NCBI GenBank assembly: GCA_045546315.1
Contig: JAZQCN010000057.1
Span: forward strand, 1-39,835
Direction of reading: 5' to 3'
Length of the DNA stretch: 39,835 nucleotides
Source of the DNA: RGIG2041 sp045546315
GTDB lineage: Bacteria; Bacillota; Clostridia; UBA1381; UMGS1253
Below the pieces are notes generated by a model that saw only the letters and a program-made list of their open reading frames with translations, did no database searches and had not been told where the DNA came from. The position numbers and the translations under genes were made by a program. Of this stretch, positions 6,865 through 14,797 are shown piece by piece; the first letter of the stretch is position 1, and each line of letters opens with the position of its first letter.

Positions 6865-8153
6865 AAAGCATCATCCTCCATGAAAACATCTAAAACTCTA
6901 CCAACTACGGCTTGAATAACAGGCACGACTACAGTATTGCCAAGCAAATCATACCCATTTTCAACGGTAGTATTGAATTGATAATCGTCTGGATAACCAA
7001 ACAATCTCAATCCTTCACGAAGCGAAAGTGGGCGAATACCATCCCCATCCGGAACAAATAGATGTTGCATATCCATAGCAACGAGTGTCGGGGAAATTCC
7101 TTTAGGATCTAAGACCTTTCCAACCTCAAAAGACATTTTACCTGCTACAATATTGTAGCCGAGAGGTAAACTCTCATCTTGCTCGCGTCTGTTGCCAACC
7201 TTCTTTTTCGGATGCTCTTTGCGTAGGTATTTGAGTTCTACCAAACGTTCAAGCATCTGTTCAAGTTTTGGATCATCGTAAAACGTGCGAATTTGCTCTA
7301 TTGTTAATGGCATTCCATCCATCCAATCAATACCAAATTCCTCTGCCCACTTCTTTTTACGGCGTTCTCTCATCATATGGTTGAGCAAGTCTTTTTCAGC
7401 TTTGGTAGTCGCTCCCTTATAATCAATATCCCAACTGTGAATATTGTTGTCGCCGCCGCGCTTGTCCTTCAAGGCTTTGCCATGCAATTCCTCAACGGAG
7501 AAATGTTTTAACAACAATTTAACAAACTTGCTATCACTGGTAGGTAAACCACTTTCAAGAATATCGCCCAAAACAGAATTAATATGTGTAAAATCATCTA
7601 GATTGGGGGCAGATTTTTTTGTGCCAACAATATAAATCCTCTTTCGTTCTTGTGGTACACCAAAATGTTTGGCGTTGAGAACTTTCCACGACACTTTATA
7701 ATCCAGGGCGCACAAATGATTTAAAATAGTTTCTAAGGTTCTGCCTGTCTTATCGTGCGGATTCTCTCTGTCATGATTGACAAGCCCTTCTACATTTTCA
7801 AGAACAAAACCGTATGGTTTATGCTCAGCAAGTATTCTTTCGACATCGAAGAACAATGTCCCCCTAGTGTCTTGAAACCCTAACCGCTTACCTGCTGCCG
7901 AAAATGCTTGACAAGGAAATCCCGCCAAAAGAAAATCAAACTTGGGAATATCTAACGCATTGACTTGTGTTATATCCCCCGCAATGATTTCATTCGGATG
8001 ATTTTGAGTTAATATATCTACTGCATAAGGTTTTATTTCAGATGTGAATACACACTCAGTTTTCAAACCTCTTTCAGCACAGGCAAGTTCAAATCCCTTT
8101 CGGATTCCGCCAATACCTGCAAACAAATCAATGAATTTTATTGAACTTTTCAT
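6861..8153 (-). CDS. Type II DNA (cytosine-5) methyltransferase
   Basis: A 430-residue C5-cytosine methylase. Motif I is DLFAGIGG (9-16), motif IV is GFPCQAFS with catalytic Cys81, motif VI is ENVEG (119-123), motif VIII is QERKRIYIVG, and motif X includes YDLLGNTVVVPVI near the end. The region between VIII and IX is the target-recognition domain. It protects host DNA from the endonuclease downstream. I start at ATG 8153 (MKSSIKFIDLFAG), which has AAAGGTG seven bases upstream, rather than the longer frame from 8207. A strong promoter (TTGAAA-17-TATAAT, 8224-8196) drives the pair. Confidence 0.95.
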   Translation of the reverse strand: MKSSIKFIDLFAGIGGIRKGFELACAERGLKTECVFTSEIKPYAVDILTQNHPNEIIAGDITQVNALDIPKFDFLLAGFPCQAFSAAGKRLGFQDTRGTLFFDVERILAEHKPYGFVLENVEGLVNHDRENPHDKTGRTLETILNHLCALDYKVSWKVLNAKHFGVPQERKRIYIVGTKKSAPNLDDFTHINSVLGDILESGLPTSDSKFVKLLLKHFSVEELHGKALKDKRGGDNNIHSWDIDYKGATTKAEKDLLNHMMRERRKKKWAEEFGIDWMDGMPLTIEQIRTFYDDPKLEQMLERLVELKYLRKEHPKKKVGNRREQDESLPLGYNIVAGKMSFEVGKVLDPKGISPTLVAMDMQHLFVPDGDGIRPLSLREGLRLFGYPDDYQFNTTVENGYDLLGNTVVVPVIQAVVGRVLDVFMEDDAL

Positions 8154-8195
8154 TGTTTTGCACCTTTCCGAAATATTTTCTTCTATTTTATGTCT

Positions 8196-8224
8196 ATTAT
8201 AACACATTACTCACAGTTTTTCAA
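8196..8224 (-). promoter_or_regulatory. Promoter of the restriction-modification operon
   Basis: TTGAAA (8224-8219), a 17-base spacer and TATAAT (8201-8196), about 43 bases ahead of the methylase ATG. Confidence 0.8.
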
Positions 8225-8260
8225 CCCACTCCAAGAAACTATCCCCCACAAAACAACAAA

Positions 8261-8288
8261 AAAACGCAGTGGAAATCCACTGTGTTTT
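8261..8288. terminator. Hairpin terminator upstream of the methylase promoter
   Basis: AAAACGCAGTGGA (8261-8273) pairs with TCCACTGTGTTTT (8276-8288) with one G-T wobble. A T-run follows on the plus strand and A/T on the other side. It insulates the methylase promoter from transcription coming from the tRNA side. A second small hairpin (ATGCACA/TGTGCAT) lies at 8294-8310. Confidence 0.7.
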
Positions 8289-8310
8289 TTCACATGCACA
8301 CATTGTGCAT

Positions 8311-8556
8311 ATGGATGGCGGAGAAGCTGACTAACTTTTGACTAATCTTTTTCAAAAAATATCGGGTACTCTGCGCTGTTTGTAGAGAAGGAGGGATATG
8401 CTGCTTCGCATCCTCTTGCTTGCCCACCCAAAGCCTAACGGCTTTCGGTACCGGGCTACGCACCAAAAAGCTAAAAAGCTTGCCACCGGCAACCTTTTCC
8501 ACGCTTTTTGCCCCCTCGGGGTTCGAATCCCATCCTAAAATGTCCTACAAAGAAAC
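8311..8556. other. Non-coding stretch with tRNA-like fragments
   Basis: No convincing gene is present. Three short pieces recall tRNA 3' ends. An 11-mer at 8316-8326 is identical to the 3' end of the tRNA-Ser gene at 8591. A 13-mer at 8385-8397 is identical to 8596-8608. A T-arm-like sequence, GGGGTTCGAATCCC, lies at 8518-8531 on the plus strand. No complete cloverleaf can be built. These may be remnants of integration events at tRNA 3' ends or decayed tRNA copies. Confidence 0.4.
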
Positions 8557-8583
8557 AAAAGCACCCACTGCGTGGATGCTTTT
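8557..8583 (-). terminator. Terminator of the tRNA-Ser transcript
   Basis: Arms 8557-8568 and 8572-8583 (AAAAGCAcCCAC/GTGGaTGCTTTT, one mismatch) around a TGC loop, T-rich beyond on the minus strand. It sits eight bases past the CCA end of the tRNA. Confidence 0.7.
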
Positions 8584-8590
8584 ATTCCTT

Positions 8591-8682
8591 TGGCGGAGAA
8601 GGAGGGATTCGAACCCTCGCGCCGGTTTCCCGACCTACACCCTTAGCAGGGGCGCCTCTTCGGCCTACTTGAGTACTTCTCC
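8591..8682 (-). tRNA. tRNA-Ser (anticodon GCU)
   Basis: A 92-base class II tRNA on the minus strand. The acceptor stem GGAGAAG/CTTCTCC has discriminator G and encoded CCA (8593-8591). The anticodon loop contains GCT, there is a long variable arm typical of serine tRNAs, and the T-arm is GGGTTCGAATCCC. It decodes AGC/AGU. Confidence 0.95.
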
Positions 8683-8713
8683 AAACCGAATTATGAAAAA
8701 TATGAAAAAAATG

Positions 8714-8800
8714 TGGCGGAGAGGAAGAGATTCGAACTCTTGGTACTTGCGTATCACTGGTTTTCAAGACCAGCTCCTTAAACCACTCGGACACCTCTCC
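8714..8800 (-). tRNA. tRNA-Ser (anticodon UGA)
   Basis: An 87-base class II tRNA on the minus strand. It begins GGAGAGGTGTCCGAG, has TGA in the anticodon loop, a long variable arm, a T-arm with GTTCGAATC, and encoded CCA (8716-8714). It decodes UCN codons. It is transcribed before the GCU tRNA from the promoter at 8844-8872. Confidence 0.95.
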
Positions 8801-8843
8801 AGATATACGCAGCCGGAGTCTCTCTTTCGCAACCGCAGATGTT

Positions 8844-8872
8844 AGTTTAGCATATTTTACCCACATTGTCAA
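8844..8872 (-). promoter_or_regulatory. Promoter of the tRNA-Ser pair
   Basis: TTGACA (8872-8867), a 17-base spacer and TAAACT (8849-8844). The start point would fall some 35-40 bases before the first tRNA. Confidence 0.8.
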
Positions 8873-8931
8873 GTAAAAATGCAAAAAAGACCGAAAATAA
8901 AAACTTTGTCGACGCACGCGACGAAAAGAAC

Positions 8932-8960
8932 TGGACAGAACCTGTCGAATATGGTAGAAT
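8932..8960 (+). promoter_or_regulatory. Promoter of the structured leader RNA
   Basis: TGGACA (8932-8937), a 17-base spacer and TAGAAT (8955-8960). The predicted start is at about 8967, exactly where the long stem of the RNA begins. Confidence 0.75.
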
Positions 8961-8966
8961 AATTGT

Positions 8967-9107
8967 GCGACACAGATTAATATTCCTTCGTACGGCTTGC
9001 GTTTGGCAAAAACGCAGGTCTGGTTTTCCTTTCCGTACGAATGGAATCTGTGTCGCAGCAGTCAGACCTCGTTTTTCATGCGTGGCCTGGCGGCTACGCA
9101 TTTTTTT
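8967..9107 (+). ncRNA. Unassigned structured RNA: leader or small RNA with pseudoknot and terminator
   Basis: The predicted transcript folds strongly. P1 is a perfect 13-bp stem (8966-8978 with 9045-9057). P2 is a 9-bp stem, TTCGTACGG with CCGTACGAA (8987-8995 with 9033-9041). P3 is a hairpin, GCGTTT with AAACGC (8999-9004 with 9010-9015). AGGTCTG (9016-9022), on the 3' side of P3, can pair with CAGACCT (9063-9069) outside P1, giving a pseudoknot. A 10-bp terminator stem (9078-9087 with 9092-9101) and seven Ts follow. It ends just ahead of the ribosome site of a 36-codon ORF. This is the layout of a riboswitch-type attenuator, or of a stand-alone sRNA. I do not recognise the family. Confidence 0.65.
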
Positions 9108-9124
9108 ATTGGGAGGAAAGCATT

Positions 9125-9235
9125 ATGGACGAAAAAACTTACTTTGAAATCTTCAACAAAATCACGGATATGATTGAAGCGTTAAAGCAGCTGCAAATCC
9201 AAATGGAAGAAAGCTACATCTCCGACACGCAATAA
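9125..9235 (+). CDS. Small protein of 36 aa downstream of the structured RNA
   Basis: ATG at 9125 is preceded by a strong ribosome site (GGGAGGAAAG, about four bases before the ATG). The product begins MDEKTYFEIFNKITDMIEAL and is a soluble amphipathic helix with a heptad-like pattern of I/L residues (FNKITDMIEALKQLQIQM), acidic overall, with no membrane segment. A strong terminator follows the stop at once. It lies directly after the terminator of the leader RNA, so its expression may depend on read-through. I know no function. It could alternatively be part of a longer regulatory RNA, but the ribosome site and clean ORF favour translation. Confidence 0.6.
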   Translation: MDEKTYFEIFNKITDMIEALKQLQIQMEESYISDTQ

Positions 9236-9237
9236 TA

Positions 9238-9272
9238 AAAATACCGAAATCCTCACGGGATTTCGGTATTTT
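9238..9272. terminator. Bidirectional terminator between the 36-aa gene and potD
   Basis: 15-base arms (9238-9252 and 9258-9272, AAAATACCGAAATCC type) around a five-base loop, with T-runs both ways. It serves both convergent genes. Confidence 0.9.
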
Positions 9273-9274
9273 TA

Positions 9275-10312
9275 TTATTTTGCTTTAATTTCGTTCCAAG
9301 CATCAAGATACGGCTCGTTCGGGCTGGTGAACTCCTCGCACTTTGCAACGATGTCTGCGCTCGGATAGAGGCGCGGGTCATTGGCAACCTCTTCCGGCAG
9401 CAGCGCCTTTGCAGCCGCATTGGTCGTACCATAGCCGCTGGCAACGGCATTTGCCGCCGCAACATCCGGATTGAGCATAAAGTTAATAAACGCTTCTGCC
9501 TCTGCCTGGTGCTTCGTTGTCTTTAAAATTACAAAAGAGTCAACAGCGATGTTGCTGCCCTCGACCGGGATAACAAACTTAAGATTTTCCGGCTGTTCAT
9601 CAACGGCGCTGATACCCTCGCCCGGGTAAACCATTGCCATTGCCGCCGTACCGGTCATCACCTTTTGCGCGAGGTTATCCGTGCCATAGGCAAGGACATT
9701 CGGCTTTTGCGCAATTAAGAGCTCTTTTGCTTCGTTGATGTGCGCCGGGTCGGTATCGTTCATAGAATAGCCGAGCATTTTCAGCGTCAGACCAACGGTG
9801 TCGCGCATGGAATCGAGCATGCACACCTTGCCTGCGTATTTATCATCAAAAAGCGCACGCCAGCTGGTAATTTCCTCGCCGCCGGTTTCATCGGTATTAT
9901 ACAAAATACCAACCGCACCCGCAAGGTACGGCACGGAGTACTTGCCCTCCGGGTCGTAGCTCGGATTCAAATACAGCGGGTCCACATTTTCAAGGTTCGG
10001 GATATTGTCGAAATTGATTTCGACGAGCATATCCTCCTCAATCATCTTTTTAATCATATAATCCGACGGCACAACCACATCATACGAATCGTCGCCGGCG
10101 TTTTTCACCTTGGTGTACATACCCTCGTTGGTATCGAAGGTTGTATACTCAACGCGAATGCCCATCTCCTCTTCAAAGCGGTCAATCATATCCTCATCGA
10201 TATATTGTCCCCAGTTATAGACGCGGATGGTAACTCTGTCGTCATTACAGCCGGAAAACAGACCGAGCACTATAAGCAGCGCCAGGCAAACCGTCACAAG
10301 CTTTTTCATCAT
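9275..10312 (-). CDS. potD: Spermidine/putrescine ABC transporter, substrate-binding lipoprotein
   Basis: A 345-residue extracytoplasmic solute-binding protein. The lipoprotein signal ends in the lipobox LFSGC, with lipidated Cys22. The mature part begins VTIRVYNWGQYIDEDMIDRFEEE, characteristic of PotD/PotF. DSYDVVVPSDYMIKKM and the later WRALFDDKYAGKVCMLDS are also typical. It captures polyamines for PotABC. The start is the first of two ATGs, seven bases after GGGAGGT. It has its own promoter (10401-10373) inside the 3' end of the DUF4838 gene, and it is separated from potABC by a 5.6-kb carbohydrate cassette, which is unusual because the four genes are normally contiguous. Confidence 0.95.
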   Translation of the reverse strand: MMKKLVTVCLALLIVLGLFSGCNDDRVTIRVYNWGQYIDEDMIDRFEEEMGIRVEYTTFDTNEGMYTKVKNAGDDSYDVVVPSDYMIKKMIEEDMLVEINFDNIPNLENVDPLYLNPSYDPEGKYSVPYLAGAVGILYNTDETGGEEITSWRALFDDKYAGKVCMLDSMRDTVGLTLKMLGYSMNDTDPAHINEAKELLIAQKPNVLAYGTDNLAQKVMTGTAAMAMVYPGEGISAVDEQPENLKFVIPVEGSNIAVDSFVILKTTKHQAEAEAFINFMLNPDVAAANAVASGYGTTNAAAKALLPEEVANDPRLYPSADIVAKCEEFTSPNEPYLDAWNEIKAK

Positions 10313-10372
10313 TTAACATACCTCCCATTACAGTTTCCCGTACTCTGTAGTAAGCACGAGCGTACGAGAGAC

Positions 10373-10401
10373 AGTATAACACAAGCTTTAAAGATTTTCA
10401 A
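10373..10401 (-). promoter_or_regulatory. Promoter of potD
   Basis: TTGAAA (10401-10396), a 17-base spacer and TATACT (10378-10373). The -35 lies inside the last codons of the upstream DUF4838 gene. Confidence 0.75.
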
Positions 10402-12286
10402 CTATTTTGAGATATTTTCGGTAGCTCCAGTCAAAATTCACTGCGTCAAACAGCTCGTGCAGCATTGGTTCGATGCTGTAGATGTAATCTGTAAAAGCAT
10501 CTTTTGCCCGCTCTTTTTCCGCTTCGTCCACACCCGAGAAGCATTTTATAACCACATCGGCATAGCGGAGGCACAAATCGGCGTGGTACTGCAGAGTTTT
10601 CCAATACGGCGAGGTTTCTGCATTTTTCGCAATGTGCGCTGCGCAAAATTGCGCAATCACTTCTTTTGCTTTTTCATAATTTACAATCTGCCCTGCGGCA
10701 TCCTTTGCCTTGTCGCCGCGCATATACGCAGGGTCAAAGAGCGCCGACAAGGTAGAGAGATAGTTTTCGACTATCTTTGCATCTTCACCGTACGCCGCCG
10801 TAAAATACTCGCTTGCGACATCTGAAAACTTCGAATTTTTATCCCAAAGCCCCTTTGCCATCGCATACATCGGCAGCCCCGTCGGGAAGGCTACGCGCAA
10901 GGATTGGCAGCTGATTAAGCCCTTAAGGCCGAGCTTATCTAAATTCGTCACATCCTCGTGCAGAATTTTTGCACAGCTCCAATAGCCCGGGTCGGTAAAG
11001 TGGTCCCACATCATATGATAGTCGAAATCGAAGCTGTCGCCGTTAAACATAGCGCGCCACTTCGGCAGCATAGCCACAAGCTCCTCCACAGAGGACGGCA
11101 TCGTCAGGCGGTTGCGCACATACGGCGCCACCGCAAATTTTTTCTCCGTATCAAAGGCAGCATAGGAGGTTGAATATGTTCTGCTGACAGGCGCAAACAT
11201 CAAAACGAAGCGGTCCGGATTTTCGATGACTTCACGCTCCGGTGCCCACAAAAGGTCTTCATACACAAGGCAGACCACCTTTGTTTGCACGCCTGCCGCC
11301 GTCAGCTTTTTATCCATTTCGTTTAAAAGCATTACATAATAGTCGGACGGGATTTTTTCTCTGCACTTTTCACATTCGCAGTGGTTGTTTTTGTCATCCG
11401 CAAGCCAGAAATGCAGATAATTTACGCGCGGATGCTCTAAACAGTACTCCAAAACTGCATCCGTCAGTCTGTCACGGACAACGGGGTTCGAGTAGCACAA
11501 ATTTGTGTTGAGAGGCTTGCCCTTCCACAAATCGCGCACGCCGTCAATTTCGGCAAGATACTGCTTTGTTTCCGCGGGCACCTCGCCTTGGTAGACCTCC
11601 CAGTCCGTTGTCGGCATCCCGAAGGTTTCGCACGTCCAGCCGTGCCCCATGGCGTGATACTGCAGACCGCGCAGGGCGACATCCTCCTCAAGACGGCTGA
11701 TGATGCCCGGTACATCCTCGTCCGAAAGCGGCACATCCGAATAATTCGGGTCCTGCCCATAGACACGCCTGAAAAACGCGCCCGGTACGCGCAGCTGCAC
11801 AAACAAAGCATTCATACCCACCTTTGGCAGCCATTCCACCATATTTCGGGCGTGCGTATAGCCAAACGCACCCTCCACACACACGCCACGGTGACGAAAT
11901 GACGGCTTTTCATCGACAAAAACACAAAGCTCTTTTTCTGTAAGCGTTTTTTGGGGAATCACCTCACCATTTGCGCCCGGATACAGAAATCGGCAGCCGA
12001 GCGCGGTCATAAAGCGGTAAACCGCAATCAAAAGCGCGCGCGGATTTGAGCCGCGGATTACACCGCAGCCGTTTTGAACATGGATATATATTTCGTCTTT
12101 ATCCGTCACCGGTGCGTCCTCATTTGTGCAAAGCCAAAGCACGCCCGGCTTGCGCATATCCGCCGTTTTATACACATGCAAATCGATATACAGCCCCGCA
12201 TCCATTGCCTTTAAAAGGCGCGCAAGCTCATCATAAGCATATTTTACGGTCGGGTTTTTGCCCGTTGTGCCGATAATCAATTTCAT
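10388..12286 (-). CDS. DUF4838-domain protein (putative carbohydrate-active enzyme)
   Basis: A 632-residue cytosolic protein with no signal peptide. The N-terminal part (about 1-115) resembles the alpha/beta domain that precedes GH67-type alpha-glucuronidase and GH20-like barrels (DEIYIHVQNGCGVIRGSNPRALL...). The central part carries DUF4838 features such as HFWLADDKNNHCECEKC (Cys/His cluster) and YYVMLLNEMDKKL. DUF4838 proteins are found in glycan-degradation loci, but substrates are largely unknown. The gene follows the GH106-like gene by 15 bases and shares the MFS-led transcript. It probably cleaves or modifies a glycoside imported by the neighbouring transporter. Confidence 0.75.
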   Translation of the reverse strand: MKLIIGTTGKNPTVKYAYDELARLLKAMDAGLYIDLHVYKTADMRKPGVLWLCTNEDAPVTDKDEIYIHVQNGCGVIRGSNPRALLIAVYRFMTALGCRFLYPGANGEVIPQKTLTEKELCVFVDEKPSFRHRGVCVEGAFGYTHARNMVEWLPKVGMNALFVQLRVPGAFFRRVYGQDPNYSDVPLSDEDVPGIISRLEEDVALRGLQYHAMGHGWTCETFGMPTTDWEVYQGEVPAETKQYLAEIDGVRDLWKGKPLNTNLCYSNPVVRDRLTDAVLEYCLEHPRVNYLHFWLADDKNNHCECEKCREKIPSDYYVMLLNEMDKKLTAAGVQTKVVCLVYEDLLWAPEREVIENPDRFVLMFAPVSRTYSTSYAAFDTEKKFAVAPYVRNRLTMPSSVEELVAMLPKWRAMFNGDSFDFDYHMMWDHFTDPGYWSCAKILHEDVTNLDKLGLKGLISCQSLRVAFPTGLPMYAMAKGLWDKNSKFSDVASEYFTAAYGEDAKIVENYLSTLSALFDPAYMRGDKAKDAAGQIVNYEKAKEVIAQFCAAHIAKNAETSPYWKTLQYHADLCLRYADVVIKCFSGVDEAEKERAKDAFTDYIYSIEPMLHELFDAVNFDWSYRKYLKIVENL

Positions 12287-12301
12287 AGCCGTTTCATTCC
12301 T

Positions 12302-14776
12302 TTAATACAAGATTTTTACACTGCCGTACAGCCCGCTCGCCAAGGTTTCCTCGTCGAAGCGGCGTTCCGTGTTAAAATACGGGCTGAGCATCCACGCCGG
12401 CCATTTATCGAAGGATTTCGTGTAATAATACGCATTACCCGGCGTGTTCTTCACGATGATTTGCAGCGTATTTTCCTGCACAAGCTCATCTTTATTTACA
12501 TTGTAGCGGTAAGGCGGCATCACCCTTTTGCCGAGGGATTTTCCGTTTAAAAGCACCTCTGCCGTGTAGCGCACGTCGCCCAAATCCAGAATGCACTCCT
12601 CAAAATCATCCGCCGGCAGCGTAAATTTCGTTTCGTACATACCGCTGCCCGAAAACGCCTTTCCCGTCACACAAGACCAATCGCCGAGTGCAATCGGCTG
12701 CGGCGCTTCATTGATTGAAACGCTTTGCGCCGTAACCTCACCGACCGCAAAGCTCGTAAGTCGCCTGAAGGTAAAATCCTTGATTTCAAGCGTATGCGCC
12801 GGGCATACTTTTTCTTCAAGAACAGGCACATTTTCCGTTATGCATACCGCGCCGGTTTCACCGCTCTTCAGTGTAAGCTTTACAAGTCCGTTCTCCATCG
12901 TCAGCGGCTCGATTGTGCCGTCCGTGATATTGATAAAATAGCCCGTCTTTCCGCCCAAATCCAGCATACATTCCGCTGCCTTCGTATCACCGTTAAATAA
13001 GCAGTAAATGTCCTGCGTTTCGGTCTTTCTGTGCATCAGCTGCAGCTTTTCTGTGCCGCTTGCGATGACGCTCGGGCGTTTTAATGCATCCCAAGCACAT
13101 ACAACGCCGCCATTTGCCTCAAACATAGCGAGGTTTTCTTTACTCTTCTCAGAAAGATGCTCGCACGGCGGCAAAACAATTTTCTTATATACCGCTTTGC
13201 CGATACGGATTTCGCCTTGCTTTAAGCCTTCCGCATTTTCCAGAATATCATCATCTAAAATATCAAAATCAATCTGCCTTGCCTCTAAAGCCATACCGAC
13301 CTTCTCGAATGCGGCCGCAATTTCCTCTGCACGCACCCCTGCCCAGATGTCACGCACCGGGAAATATAGTGCTGTATCACACACACGCTCGCCGACAGAG
13401 GTGACATAGGAAAGCCTTTCAAGGTATGCGTTAAAGGTCTTTAAATCCGCGTGGCACGCGTGGTCCTCACGAAATGCAGGCTTTTCGCCCGCCATCATAT
13501 AATTTCTTCTGTCGTAGGTAATCAACATCTGATTAAATATATTTACGCCGCGAATCGCCTGAAAGCCGTATACAAAGCGCATCTGGTCATACGTTACGCC
13601 GTCGCCGTACACGCCCATACTCTCCGTCACAGATGCATCTGCACCAATCTGTGCTGCCGCCGAAGATGCATAGCGCGGGAAAAAGCCATTGCTTGCCGTC
13701 TCGCCCGGCCAATCCGTTGCCGCGCACGTCACGCCCGGCTGTCCCGGGAAAATATGTCGCCAAATGACATCCACGCCCGGAATATCCATACAGCGCAGGC
13801 TGCGCATAAGGTGGAAGTTGCCGCCCTGCATAATCCCCATTGCCGTATTGTCTTTATCCATATGCCCCGTAAAGGCAAGCCCGTGCTCGTTTGCCCATTG
13901 TTTGCACGGCAAAAGGAAATTGTCGCAGAAAAAGCGGCTGCACAAATCAAACCAGCGGATGCGCACCTGCGCGCCCTTTTCATCCGGCTTTGCATTGCCG
14001 CAAAGCACCGGCAGATATGGCAACGCGGATTCACCGTACTTTTCTTCATAAGCATTCAATATTCTATCATGTATTGGAAACGGTCTCGGCAAGGTTGGCT
14101 CGTCGGTAAATACTGCACCGACACCCTCCCCGAAATGAGACGAAAGACAGCTTGCATACTTATCATGCGTCATTTCCAGAAAGCATTCCGTTGCTTCTTT
14201 TAAGGAAGCATCCGGAAAGTCCGAAAAGCCGGGATTCGGAAACAGCTCTGCTTTTGCATAATACTCGTCGACCACGGTAGCTTCATCAAAACGATAGCCT
14301 TCCTCAATATAAGTACCGTTCTTTAAAAATGCCGCTAAAATATCCTCTCGGCTCTTTTGGTATATGCTCCCTGCTTCAAATTCTGTTTCAATGCACGCCG
14401 GAAAGCGCCTTGCATATTCCGGGTGCGCCTTTAAAACCTTGCCGCAAGCGCCACCCGAGGGCCAGCCGCCCTCGTCGTAAAACCAGCAGTGCATCCCCAT
14501 CGAAACTGCCTTTTCTATGGCATATTTGACCTCCTCCATAAAGGCGTCTGTCAGATATTCCGGCTCCAGCTCCGTCGGCATCGTCGCCGCACGAAACTGC
14601 TTCGGCTCAGGCAGAATATAAAAATTCTGAATGCCGAGTCTCTGCAGCTCTTCAAGGCGCTTATCCGTTTCCTCGTGCGTAATCGTACCGTTCCAAGCCC
14701 AAGTGTAAATCACCGCAGGACTGCCGGTACGGTCGTTCATTTTTTCTATGTCAAATACTTTTTCTGAAATATGCAT
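12302..14776 (-). CDS. Large glycoside hydrolase, GH106-like (possible alpha-L-rhamnosidase type)
   Basis: An 824-residue cytosolic protein. The N-terminal TIM-barrel region contains HEETDKRLEELQRLGIQNFYI and the motif FYDEGGWPSGGACG, typical, from memory, of GH106-like barrels. HMDKDN and DEPTLPRP are further acidic candidates. The C-terminal 180 residues form a jelly-roll beta-sandwich (LDLGDVRYTAEVLLNGKSLGKRVMPPYRYNV), as in GH2-type accessory domains. GAGGAGG precedes the ATG. It is the middle gene of the MFS, GH106-like, DUF4838 cassette. The family call is by motif memory; the sugar specificity is inferred and could differ from rhamnose. Confidence 0.72.
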   Translation of the reverse strand: MHISEKVFDIEKMNDRTGSPAVIYTWAWNGTITHEETDKRLEELQRLGIQNFYILPEPKQFRAATMPTELEPEYLTDAFMEEVKYAIEKAVSMGMHCWFYDEGGWPSGGACGKVLKAHPEYARRFPACIETEFEAGSIYQKSREDILAAFLKNGTYIEEGYRFDEATVVDEYYAKAELFPNPGFSDFPDASLKEATECFLEMTHDKYASCLSSHFGEGVGAVFTDEPTLPRPFPIHDRILNAYEEKYGESALPYLPVLCGNAKPDEKGAQVRIRWFDLCSRFFCDNFLLPCKQWANEHGLAFTGHMDKDNTAMGIMQGGNFHLMRSLRCMDIPGVDVIWRHIFPGQPGVTCAATDWPGETASNGFFPRYASSAAAQIGADASVTESMGVYGDGVTYDQMRFVYGFQAIRGVNIFNQMLITYDRRNYMMAGEKPAFREDHACHADLKTFNAYLERLSYVTSVGERVCDTALYFPVRDIWAGVRAEEIAAAFEKVGMALEARQIDFDILDDDILENAEGLKQGEIRIGKAVYKKIVLPPCEHLSEKSKENLAMFEANGGVVCAWDALKRPSVIASGTEKLQLMHRKTETQDIYCLFNGDTKAAECMLDLGGKTGYFINITDGTIEPLTMENGLVKLTLKSGETGAVCITENVPVLEEKVCPAHTLEIKDFTFRRLTSFAVGEVTAQSVSINEAPQPIALGDWSCVTGKAFSGSGMYETKFTLPADDFEECILDLGDVRYTAEVLLNGKSLGKRVMPPYRYNVNKDELVQENTLQIIVKNTPGNAYYYTKSFDKWPAWMLSPYFNTERRFDEETLASGLYGSVKILY

Positions 14777-14797
14777 TTCTTTATCCTCCTCGGAAAG

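Noticed and set aside
8311..8556. tmRNA or a full tRNA in the gap before tRNA-Ser
   Set aside because: Only a T-arm-like piece and short tRNA 3' fragments are present; no paired acceptor stem, anticodon arm or tag reading frame.
8967..9107. 6S RNA, T-box, or a known riboswitch class
   Set aside because: No T-box signature, and the pseudoknot and terminator layout does not match classes I can recall; left as unassigned.
9740..10825. 361-aa plus-strand open frame over potD and DUF4838
   Set aside because: It is a shadow of two well-supported genes on the other strand, with no ribosome site or recognisable domain.
13451..14203. 250-aa plus-strand open frame inside the GH106-like gene
   Set aside because: Cys/Arg/His-rich antisense translation typical of a shadow frame; the minus-strand gene is convincing.
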